The notes below the pieces were generated by a model that saw only the letters and a list, made by a program, of their open reading frames with translations, had not been told where the DNA came from and did no database searches. The position numbers and the translations under genes are program-made. DNA of 5,332 nt from Kiritimatiellia bacterium (lineage in GTDB: Bacteria; Verrucomicrobiota; Kiritimatiellia; RFP12; UBA1067), in contig JAEDMN010000220.1 in assembly GCA_016302985.1 (NCBI GenBank), positions 1-5,332 on the forward strand, in the 5' to 3' direction. How positions within the stretch are numbered: the first letter of the stretch is position 1; every line of letters starts with the position of its first letter. This document shows, piece after piece, positions 1 through 5,280 of this stretch.

Positions 1-57
1 GGACAGGATACGGTGACGCTGTTGCGCCATGTCCATTCATACTTTGTGTAATTTCAT

Positions 58-206
58 GTTCTCTAGGCAAATCCCGTTCTCCTGTTCCCCGTCTCCCCCC
101 GCCGCGTCCTCTGGTTCCCGTTCTCCAGGCAAATCCCGTTCTCCTGTTCCCCGTCTCCCCGCGCCTCGTCCTCCGTTCCTGTTCTCCAGGCAAATCCTGT
201 TCTCCT
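58..206. repeat. Tandem repeat, about 2.4 copies of a 61/62-bp unit
   Basis: Copies begin at 58, 120 and 181, giving periods of 62 and 61 bp; the third copy is cut off after about 26 bp. The first 41 bases of copies 1 and 2 differ at a single position (T or C at base 7); the remaining ~20 bases are looser. Each unit also contains a shorter direct repeat: GTTCTCC recurs 18 bp into the unit, on either side of AGGCAAATCCC. The plus strand is strongly pyrimidine-rich, so the minus strand is a purine-rich tract. There is no dyad symmetry that would make it a terminator, and the unequal period and missing spacers rule out a CRISPR array. It lies just downstream of the dead ATPase gene. Its function is unknown; it may be a dispersed genomic repeat. 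Confidence 0.9.
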
Positions 207-237
207 TGAGTGACGCCCCTCCCCCTTGGCAGACGTA

Positions 238-655
238 CTACAAGTGCACTTGCGATGTCATGTAGACGGGCAAGTACACACGGCGGTCGCCGCGCTGTAG
301 ATTCTTCGTGTGAATCACGTAGGCATCGTCAAGATACGCCGTATACTTGCGGAGGAACTTATCAAGCGACTTCGTCTCGTATTCACCTGTCCCCTTGACC
401 TCAATTGGCACGACGTTATGCCGCCGCTGCAGGTTCGATTTGGAGACAAGGAAGTCGATCTCCATGCGGTTCTCGCTGTATGGAAATCAAACTGCCGGTT
501 TCGATGTAGTCGTACCGCCCATCTTTGACGAGGTACTTGATCGCCTCCCGCGCCCGGGGGAAACGCTGAACCTCATCGAAGATGATGACACTCTCGCGAG
601 GCGTCAGATTGACCTTGTACGCGCCAAGCAGGTACATGAAAACTGATGTCGCCAT
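238..655 (-). pseudogene. Remnant of an AAA_14/DUF4143-type ATPase with PD-(D/E)xK-like C-terminus
   Basis: Two pieces of one protein family lie next to each other in different frames. The upstream piece (about 637 down to 479) carries a Walker B-like strand, SVIIFDEVQRFPRAREAIKY, followed by YIETGSLISI, as in ATP-binding proteins with an AAA_14 domain. The downstream piece (about 480 down to 238) begins YSENRMEIDFLVSKS, continues to VVPIEVKGTG and ends YLPVYMTSQVHL before a TAG stop. This is the usual C-terminus of the family, with the D...ExK nuclease-like motif still present. The join is at about 478-487. From memory of family members, roughly 200 or more residues between the two pieces are missing. 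The N-terminus with Walker A is also absent: upstream of about 655 the frame stays open but shows no family resemblance. The gene is therefore broken by N-terminal loss, internal deletion and frameshift. Intact relatives are often mobile accessory genes of unsettled function. Confidence 0.85.
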
Positions 656-858
656 CAACTCAACTACCAAAATATCAGACATCTGCAAACAGACAACTAC
701 CAAAAAACATCTAGAATATACGTGTCTACCAAAAACAGGCTTCTTTAAGGCCATACGTCTTTCGTAGGAGGCATATCACGGCCACTTGACCGAACCCTCC
801 GAACAGCCCCGCACGGGAGGCCGGCGCGGCGAATGTGCGTCCGAAGATCCGAACGACT
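656..858. other. Gene-free stretch between the ATPase remnant and the cluster, with AT-rich repeated word
   Basis: No gene is supported here. From about 656 to 735 the DNA is markedly AT-rich. It contains CAACTACCAAAA at 661-672 and again at 694-705, and a shortened version, CTACCAAAA, at 726-734; the spacings are 33 and 29 bp. From about 780 the composition switches to the high GC of the cluster. Between the stop of the 531-aa gene (859) and 780 there is only a weak GC-rich dyad (GCAC 811-814 with GTGC 835-838, and GCCG 820-823 with CGGC 827-830). It has no following T-run, so I do not call a terminator. Confidence 0.5.
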
Positions 859-2454
859 TCAGAGGTCCACGACGACGCCGACTTCGCCTCGGACGTCCTT
901 CGCGAGCGCGGCGACGTCGGGCTCCGGTTCGGCGGCGTGGAGGGACGTCGTCGGCAGGTAGCGGTAGTAGACCATCAGCTGGAGCGCGCAGAGGCAGGTT
1001 GCCATGACGGGGTCGTGGTAGGCGTCGCGGTTCTCCCAGTGGCCGGTCGCGCAGGGACGCCCCGCGGGGTCCGTCACCGTCTCCTTGTCCACAATCAGCG
1101 CCGCGGGGTATGCCGCCTTCATCGCGGCGTTCCACTTCCGCCACTCCGTCACGTCCGCCGGCGCCGCGCCGGGCCGCATGCCGGCCTGGTACTTGCACTG
1201 CGCCGCGTAGTAGGAGTAGTATTGCGCGTTCTTCCCGCCGGGATGGTCCTCCCACACGGGACGCCACCCGCGCATGAAGTCGAGCGCCGCGCGCACCTCC
1301 TTGGACTTCCCCGCCCCGAGCAGCTGGAGCGCCAGGCACCCCGTGCCCGTGAGTCCGCCCGGGTTGTTCCCCGCGCAATATCCGAATCCGTCCTTCCGGA
1401 ACGCCCTTTTCTGAAGATAGCGGATGGACTTGGCGATGCAGGCGTCAAGTCCGGGAACCTCGATCCCCGCCATCCGCCCCGCCTTGACGGCCTGGAGCGC
1501 CCAGCCGCCGAACGAGAGGTCGTCCCGCACCGAGGCCCGGTTCAGCCCGTAGTCCCAGCCACCGGTCGGGGACTGGTTCGCCACGATCCGCTTCAACCCC
1601 TTCTCGGCTGCGGCCTTCACGTTCGGGTTCCGCGTCATCCCGTAGGCCTCGCAGAGCGCGTAGGTCGCGATGAGGAAGGCGTACTCGTTCCCGTCCGATC
1701 CCCGCATCCGCGCGACGCCCTTCTCCTCGTGCATGCCGTCCACGAGGTGGTCGAGCGCCTTCCGGACGGTCGGACCGAACTCGCGCGACGCCGGCGTCTC
1801 GCCGTGCGCGAGGAAGGTCAGCACGGCGAACCCCGCCATTGCGGCGGGAGACGTCCCCGCCCAGGCGCCGTCCGGCCGCTGCGTCTTCCTGAGCCAGCGC
1901 AGCGCCTTCAGCACGGCCTGCTCGGTCGCCTCGCTGCCCAGCGAGCCGCCCGCCCCGTCCCCGAGGGCGCGCGCCCGGGCCGCGGCGCCGCGGGACGCGT
2001 AGTCGAGCGTCCGCCAGCCCTTGAGGGACACGGGGGACTGCACGTCGATTGCGGACATCTCGCGCAATTTCGGCGCCTCGGCCGCGGTGGGCCGGATTTC
2101 CGGCGGCGCGAGCTCGTCCGCGGTCGGCGCCGGACCGTCCACGACGGCGACCGGGATGTCGACCACCGCCGGTTCCACGGGGTCTGCCAGTTCCGGTGGC
2201 GTCTCCAGCGTCTCCAGCACGGCGTCGTCCGGGTCCGCCGCGGCGATGTCCACCAACCACTCCGTCGGCCCCCGCCGTCCGCCGAACGCCGTCACGACCA
2301 TCAGCACCGCGACGGCGAGCGACGGCAGCAGCAGCGCGAGCAGCGGCGCGGACAGGCGTTCAAGGGCGATCCGCGCCTCCTTGTATTCGCGGGTATCCGG
2401 CTTTTTCGCCAGCCCGCGCACCATTTTCACGATTCCGAGTTCCTTGATGTCCAT
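859..2454 (-). CDS. Membrane-anchored prenyltransferase/squalene-oxidase-repeat (alpha/alpha-barrel) protein
   Basis: A 531-residue protein starting at an ATG 9 nt after a strong AGGAGG. Residues 1-35 are basic and probably cytoplasmic. Residues 36-57 form one membrane helix (LSAPLLALLLPSLAVAVLMVV). Residues 66-145 are a Pro/Glu/Ala-rich linker. From about 175 to 500 there are squalene-cyclase-type repeats with degenerate QW motifs (QRPDGAW 192-198, QSPTGGWDYG 294-303), paired helices such as EQAVLKALRWLRK, the Tyr-rich segment QYYSYYAAQCKYQAG, then GHWE and MVYYRYLP near the end. No DxDD catalytic motif of squalene-hopene cyclases is visible, and a soluble barrel held on a periplasmic linker does not suit a hopanoid cyclase. 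A binding or structural envelope role is more likely. Membrane-anchored proteins of this type are, as far as I know, common and uncharacterised in Planctomycetota and relatives. It lies 75 nt downstream of the STN-like gene on the same strand. Confidence 0.88.
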   Translation of the reverse strand: MDIKELGIVKMVRGLAKKPDTREYKEARIALERLSAPLLALLLPSLAVAVLMVVTAFGGRRGPTEWLVDIAAADPDDAVLETLETPPELADPVEPAVVDIPVAVVDGPAPTADELAPPEIRPTAAEAPKLREMSAIDVQSPVSLKGWRTLDYASRGAAARARALGDGAGGSLGSEATEQAVLKALRWLRKTQRPDGAWAGTSPAAMAGFAVLTFLAHGETPASREFGPTVRKALDHLVDGMHEEKGVARMRGSDGNEYAFLIATYALCEAYGMTRNPNVKAAAEKGLKRIVANQSPTGGWDYGLNRASVRDDLSFGGWALQAVKAGRMAGIEVPGLDACIAKSIRYLQKRAFRKDGFGYCAGNNPGGLTGTGCLALQLLGAGKSKEVRAALDFMRGWRPVWEDHPGGKNAQYYSYYAAQCKYQAGMRPGAAPADVTEWRKWNAAMKAAYPAALIVDKETVTDPAGRPCATGHWENRDAYHDPVMATCLCALQLMVYYRYLPTTSLHAAEPEPDVAALAKDVRGEVGVVVDL

Positions 2455-2463
2455 GGCTCCATT

Positions 2464-2491
2464 CCTCCTTCAGGCGTGGACACGCAGGAGG
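2464..2491 (-). promoter_or_regulatory. Shine-Dalgarno sequence within a potential sequestering hairpin
   Basis: On the minus strand the order is CCTCCT (2491-2486), GCGTG (2485-2481), TC, CACGC (2478-2474), CTGA, AGGAGG (2469-2464), then 9 nt and the ATG at 2454. CCTCCT is the exact complement of the Shine-Dalgarno AGGAGG, and GCGTG pairs with CACGC inside it. The result is two stacked stems (6 and 5 bp) with a 4-nt bulge, and a loop of 2 nt, or 4 nt if the top pair opens. The SD itself fixes the start of the 531-aa protein. Whether the hairpin controls translation is an inference. Confidence 0.6.
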
Positions 2492-2529
2492 CGGGAGTCG
2501 ATGACAGCGGCACGGAATTCTTTTGAGAA

Positions 2530-3618
2530 TTATTCCCCGGCGGGCGCGGGACGGAGGACGAGGCAGGTTCCGCGGACGTCGAACCGGTAGCCGACGGACT
2601 CGGCGGCGAGGCCCAGCAGGTCGAACAGGGTCGTGTCGGAGACGCGCAACGTGCCCATCCGCGGGAAGGTGCCGTCCGGCGCGGCGCGGAGCAGCACGTC
2701 GACATCCTGCGCTTCGTCCGCGACGGCCAGCAGCAGGCGTTCGACGGCCGCGTCCAGGGCCTCGTCCGCGCCGAAGGCCGCGAAACGGATGCGGATGCGC
2801 TTCAGGCGGCGCGCCGTCGCCTCCCCGTCGCCCGCGAAGAGGTCCGCGCCGGAGACGGTGGACGCGGCGCCGGCCGGGCAGGCGAAGAACAGCCGGTCGC
2901 CCTGGGCGCGCATCCGGAACGCACCCGCGCGGACCCCGCGGGCCAGGACGTCCGCCAGCGGCGTGTCCGCCACCTGCAGCGCGGGGAGCGCGGGGAAGCC
3001 CTCCGAACCGTCGGCGGCAAGGGGCACGCGCAGGAAGAGGCCGAAACCGGGTCCGCCGGCCGAACGGACCTGCCGGCGGATGCGGACGAGGACGTCTGGG
3101 AGGGACTCCCCTTCGGCGACGGCGAATGCCGGCGGACGGGTTTCCGCCAGCGCCCGGCCGATCCGCCGCGCGGCCGCCTGGCGGCGCCGCTGGACGGACT
3201 CCTCGCGCAAGGCGTCGAGCAGAGGTTCCAGTTCGCCCACGTCCGTGCCGCGGGGGACGGGTTCGAGGGCGCGTCCGACCAGGTCGGCCAGCGCCTCCGG
3301 GGGGAACTCGCGCCGCTGCATGCGCCGCAGCACGTCCACGGCGCGGACGTACTCGCCCGCGCGCACGAACAGACGGAAGGCGCCCTGGAGGAACAGATAC
3401 TCCTCCGCGGGCTCGGCGGTCTGGCTCGCCATGATGCGGACCGCCTCGGCCACCTCGTCCCGCGTCCGTTCGCCGCGGGCCAGGCCGTCCAGCAGCTCCG
3501 CCGTGGCCGCGCGGACGTCCGTCTCGGCCTTCAGCAGCTCGGCGCGCGTCGGCGCCGCGCCCGCGGTCCAGGCGGACAGGGCGGCGAACGCCAGCAGGAT
3601 GCCGGGGCGCGCGCTCAT
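2530..3618 (-). CDS. Exported protein with helical N-terminal region and two STN/secretin-N0-like domains
   Basis: A 362-residue protein. A signal peptide is visible (MSARPGILLAFAALSAWTAG, cleavage probably near residues 21-22, no lipobox Cys), so it should act in the periplasm. Residues 25-160 are helical and Ala/Glu/Arg-rich, with a TPR-like flavour (EEYLFLQGAFRLFVRAGEYVRAVDVL). Two similar domains follow, at about 173-246 and 286-356. Each has a helix, a strand, then LQVADTPLADVL or LRVSDTTLFDLL, and a closing beta hairpin (FRMRAQGDRLFFA, YRFDVRGTCLVL). This resembles the short STN or secretin N0 fold. The ATG overlaps the sigma-factor stop (ATGA), and GGGAG at 3627-3631 lies 8 nt upstream, so translation is probably coupled. 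There is no secretin or TonB barrel domain, so it is not itself a pore. I do not recognise a named family; the fold call is moderately sure and the role inferred. Confidence 0.82.
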   Translation of the reverse strand: MSARPGILLAFAALSAWTAGAAPTRAELLKAETDVRAATAELLDGLARGERTRDEVAEAVRIMASQTAEPAEEYLFLQGAFRLFVRAGEYVRAVDVLRRMQRREFPPEALADLVGRALEPVPRGTDVGELEPLLDALREESVQRRRQAAARRIGRALAETRPPAFAVAEGESLPDVLVRIRRQVRSAGGPGFGLFLRVPLAADGSEGFPALPALQVADTPLADVLARGVRAGAFRMRAQGDRLFFACPAGAASTVSGADLFAGDGEATARRLKRIRIRFAAFGADEALDAAVERLLLAVADEAQDVDVLLRAAPDGTFPRMGTLRVSDTTLFDLLGLAAESVGYRFDVRGTCLVLRPAPAGE

Positions 3619-4208
3619 TCGCCGATCTCCCGTTCGACGGCGGCCACGAGGCGGTCCAGCCGGGTCTTGATCTGGCTCACGGAGTTGCGCGGGAGGCCGA
3701 ATTCGCGCGCGACCTCGCCGATGGGGCGTTCCTCCAGCGCATAGCGACGGTAGACGGCCTTCGACTGGGCGGAGACGGCGGTCTTCGTCAGCACGTGCTC
3801 CACCGCGGCGCGTCGGCGCGCGAGACGCCAGTCCAGGTCGAGCAGCAGCGCCGTCTGCTCCGGCGTCGCGACCTGGTCCTCCTCGATCGGCACGCTGCGG
3901 CCTTCGCCGCGCACGACCGCGCGGCGGTGAAGGTCGACCAGCTGGTTGCGGATGAGCGTGGAGAGATAGGCGCGGAACGGCACGGCGCCCGGCGCGAAGC
4001 GTCCCGCGCGCAGCACGTCCACGAGGCGGAGGAAGACCTCCTGCACGACGTCGTCCGGATCGCCGCCCATTCCGCGCAGCTCCACGAACCGCCGGATGGC
4101 CGGCTCGTAGAGCTCGAAGAACCGCGCCCAGGCCGCCTCGTCCTCGCCCGTGATCCGGGCGGACAGCTTCGCCAGCAGCGTGGCGGAGGTTTCGGGGAAG
4201 ACGCTCAC
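3615..4208 (-). CDS. RNA polymerase sigma factor, sigma-70 family, ECF-like (sigma2 and sigma4 only)
   Basis: A 197-residue sigma factor. Sigma region 2 spans about residues 24-96: WARFFELYEPAIRRFVELRG, then DPDDVVQEVFLRLVD (50-64, core-polymerase binding), then FRAYLSTLIRNQLVDLHRRA (78-97, -10 recognition side). An acidic linker (VPIEEDQVATPEQ) leads to sigma region 4 at about 140-193, with the helix-turn-helix RPIGEVAREFGLPRNSVSQI (161-180) binding the -35. There is no region 1 or 3, as in ECF sigmas. The frame stays open far upstream inside the kinase gene, but domain limits, the GTG overlapping the kinase stop (GTGA) and a GGAGGA 6 nt upstream fix the start at 4208. The overlap with a Ser/Thr kinase gene suggests control by phosphorylation, as known for the Vibrio PknT/EcfP pair. 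Unlike EcfP it keeps the acidic residues D50, D52 and D53 in region 2.2. No anti-sigma gene is seen. Confidence 0.93.
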   Translation of the reverse strand: MSVFPETSATLLAKLSARITGEDEAAWARFFELYEPAIRRFVELRGMGGDPDDVVQEVFLRLVDVLRAGRFAPGAVPFRAYLSTLIRNQLVDLHRRAVVRGEGRSVPIEEDQVATPEQTALLLDLDWRLARRRAAVEHVLTKTAVSAQSKAVYRRYALEERPIGEVAREFGLPRNSVSQIKTRLDRLVAAVEREIGE

Positions 4209-5200
4209 CGTCCGTCCTCCCAGCTTCCGTAGCCCGGCGGCGTCGCGAAGAGCGCTTCGAAGGTGTCCTCCGCCGGCGCGGACCGCGACCGCCCCCGCCA
4301 CCAGACCGCGGCGCCGGCCAGCGCGGCCAGGACCGCGGCGGCGACCGGCAGGCCGACGCGCAGGAGCCGGGACCGGGCGGGCGCCGCGGTCTTCGGCGCC
4401 GGGGGCGCGGCCGGCAGGGTGCGCGCGGCGGGGTCCTCCGAAAGGAGCGGCACCAGCACGTCCTCCCAGGCGAGTTCGAACGGCTCCAGCAGCGCCAGCG
4501 CGTCCGTTCCGGGCTCGTACCAGAGTCCCGTCAGGAGGCGGAACATGAGGACGCCCAGGGCATAGAGGTCCGACGCGGGCGTCGCGGGCGCGCCCGCCTT
4601 CACCTCGGGAGCGAGGTAGCCGAGCGTGCCCAGGAGCGGACGCAGGGAGGCGGGTCCCGCGAACGTCGCCGTGGCCGAGAGCCCGGCCGCGTTCCGCAGG
4701 TCCGGGTCGAGGATGCGCGAGATGCCGAAATCGGACAGCACCACGCGGCCGTCCGGCCCCACGAGCGCGTTCTCGAGCTTCACGTCGCGGTGCGCCACGC
4801 CCATGCCGTGGACGTAGGCGAGCGCCGCGCACAGGTCGGCGAACCAGCCGGCCGCGTCCGCCTCCGAGACGGCGCCGCCCCGGCGCAGGTCCTCCAGCGT
4901 GCGGGGGCGTCCCGTCGCGTCCAGGACGAGGTCCATCGCGAACCAGACGAGTCCCGCATCCGCCTCGACGCCCAGGTCGTGCACGCGCACGAGACGCGGG
5001 TGGTCCAGCCGGGCCAGCAGGCGCCCTTCCGCCAGGAAGCGGCCGCGCAGGTCCGCGGCCCCGCTCCGGGCGAGGACCTTCAGCGCGCGGCGCACGCGCA
5101 GCTGGACGTGCTCGGCCTCGTACACCACGCCCATGCCGCCCTTTCCGAGAAGGCGGACCACGCGGTAGGGCCCCAGCATGCTGTCCGGATGCACGTCCAT
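4205..5200 (-). CDS. Eukaryote-type Ser/Thr protein kinase with one C-terminal membrane segment
   Basis: A 331-residue Hanks-type kinase. Visible motifs: glycine loop LGKGGMGVVYEAEH (18-31), ATP-binding Lys in RALKVL (K41), helix C Glu in FLAEGRLLARLDHP, catalytic loop HRDVKLEN (137-144, D139 as base), DFG at 157-159, APE at 197-199, DLYALGVLMFRLLTG (211-225) and DPAART near 256-261. All key catalytic residues are present, so it should be active. The activation segment is fairly long and contains several Ser/Thr (S175, T177, T179, S185, T192). One membrane helix follows at about 279-301, leaving only a ~30-residue Glu/Ser/Pro tail outside. There is no PASTA or other sensor domain. The kinase stop overlaps the sigma-factor start, so the sigma factor is the likely substrate (inference). 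The ATG at 5200 sits 6 nt after a TATAAT and has no Shine-Dalgarno; Met8 is a possible alternative start. Confidence 0.95.
   Translation of the reverse strand: MDVHPDSMLGPYRVVRLLGKGGMGVVYEAEHVQLRVRRALKVLARSGAADLRGRFLAEGRLLARLDHPRLVRVHDLGVEADAGLVWFAMDLVLDATGRPRTLEDLRRGGAVSEADAAGWFADLCAALAYVHGMGVAHRDVKLENALVGPDGRVVLSDFGISRILDPDLRNAAGLSATATFAGPASLRPLLGTLGYLAPEVKAGAPATPASDLYALGVLMFRLLTGLWYEPGTDALALLEPFELAWEDVLVPLLSEDPAARTLPAAPPAPKTAAPARSRLLRVGLPVAAAVLAALAGAAVWWRGRSRSAPAEDTFEALFATPPGYGSWEDGR
4215..4220 (-). promoter_or_regulatory. Ribosome binding site deciding the GTG start of the sigma factor
   Basis: GGAGGA lies inside the last codons of the kinase gene, 6 nt before the GTG at 4208-4206. Together with the GTGA stop/start overlap it selects this start over the long upstream open frame, which would give a meaningless Arg/Ala-rich extension. 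Confidence 0.75.
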
Positions 5201-5206
5201 GCGAGA

Positions 5207-5215
5207 ATTATACCA
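5207..5215 (-). promoter_or_regulatory. Extended -10 promoter of the kinase-sigma cluster
   Basis: The minus strand reads TGG followed by a perfect TATAAT (5212-5207), that is, an extended -10 (TGnTATAAT). At the usual distance the -35 position would fall on TTTCTG or TTTTCT (about 5230-5236), a poor match to TTGACA, which fits an extended -10 promoter. Transcription should begin about 6-7 nt downstream, at or next to the A of the kinase ATG. The element stands out sharply as an AT-rich island in GC-rich DNA. Confidence 0.75.
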
Positions 5216-5231
5216 AACGGGGCAAGGGACA

Positions 5232-5259
5232 GAAAACCCCGGATCTTGCGACCCGGGGT
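5232..5259 (-). terminator. Intrinsic terminator of the upstream small basic gene
   Basis: On the minus strand, ACCCCGG (5259-5253) and CCGGGGT (5242-5236) form a 7-bp GC-rich stem around a 10-nt loop. It is followed directly by a T-rich tail reading TTTTCT (5236-5231, the first T also ending the stem). It lies 21 nt after the TAA of the upstream gene and just before the kinase promoter, so it separates the two transcription units. Its T-tail overlaps the -35 position of that promoter. Confidence 0.8.
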
Positions 5260-5280
5260 CCCTGTGACAGCCGCGAGGGC

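Noticed and set aside
1..51. A 16-codon plus-strand frame entering from the left edge (ends SYFV, stop TAA at 49-51), and on the minus strand a possible start reading MDMAQQRHRILS running off the edge
   Set aside because: Either could be the edge of a real gene, but both are too short to recognise and neither has a supporting ribosome binding site or terminator.
29..265. A 78-codon plus-strand frame across the tandem repeat
   Set aside because: It consists of translated repeat (Ser/Pro-rich), has no ribosome binding site and runs into the dead gene's opposite strand.
625..700. Weak minus-strand promoter (TTGTCT, 16 bp, TATTTT) ahead of the ATPase remnant
   Set aside because: Each box matches the consensus at about four of six positions in AT-rich DNA, which is expected by chance.
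661..734. Possible CRISPR-like array in the AT-rich patch
   Set aside because: The repeated word is only 9-12 bases, spacings are unequal, there are just three copies and there are no cas genes.
811..838. GC-rich dyad downstream of the 531-aa gene
   Set aside because: Short interrupted stems and no T-run on either strand, so it is not called as a terminator.
835..2526. A 563-codon open frame on the plus strand, longer than the real gene opposite it
   Set aside because: It is an antisense shadow in GC-rich DNA: dominated by Arg, Pro, His and Gly, with no domain, while the minus strand has a signal anchor, squalene-cyclase repeats and a strong SD.
2516..2531. AATTCT-TTTG-AGAATT hairpin at the stop of the STN-like gene
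   Set aside because: Only six mostly A-T pairs and no T-run, so it is too weak for a terminator. It may be chance or an operator, without further support.
2523..3670. Two long Arg-rich plus-strand open frames opposite the STN-like gene
   Set aside because: Extreme Arg/Pro/Ser/Ala composition typical of antisense frames. The minus strand gives a signal peptide, two repeated domains and a coupled start.
4209..4832. In-frame N-terminal extension of the sigma factor upstream of its GTG
   Set aside because: The extension is low-complexity Arg/Gly/Pro sequence inside the kinase gene. Family length, SD and GTGA overlap all support the start at 4208.
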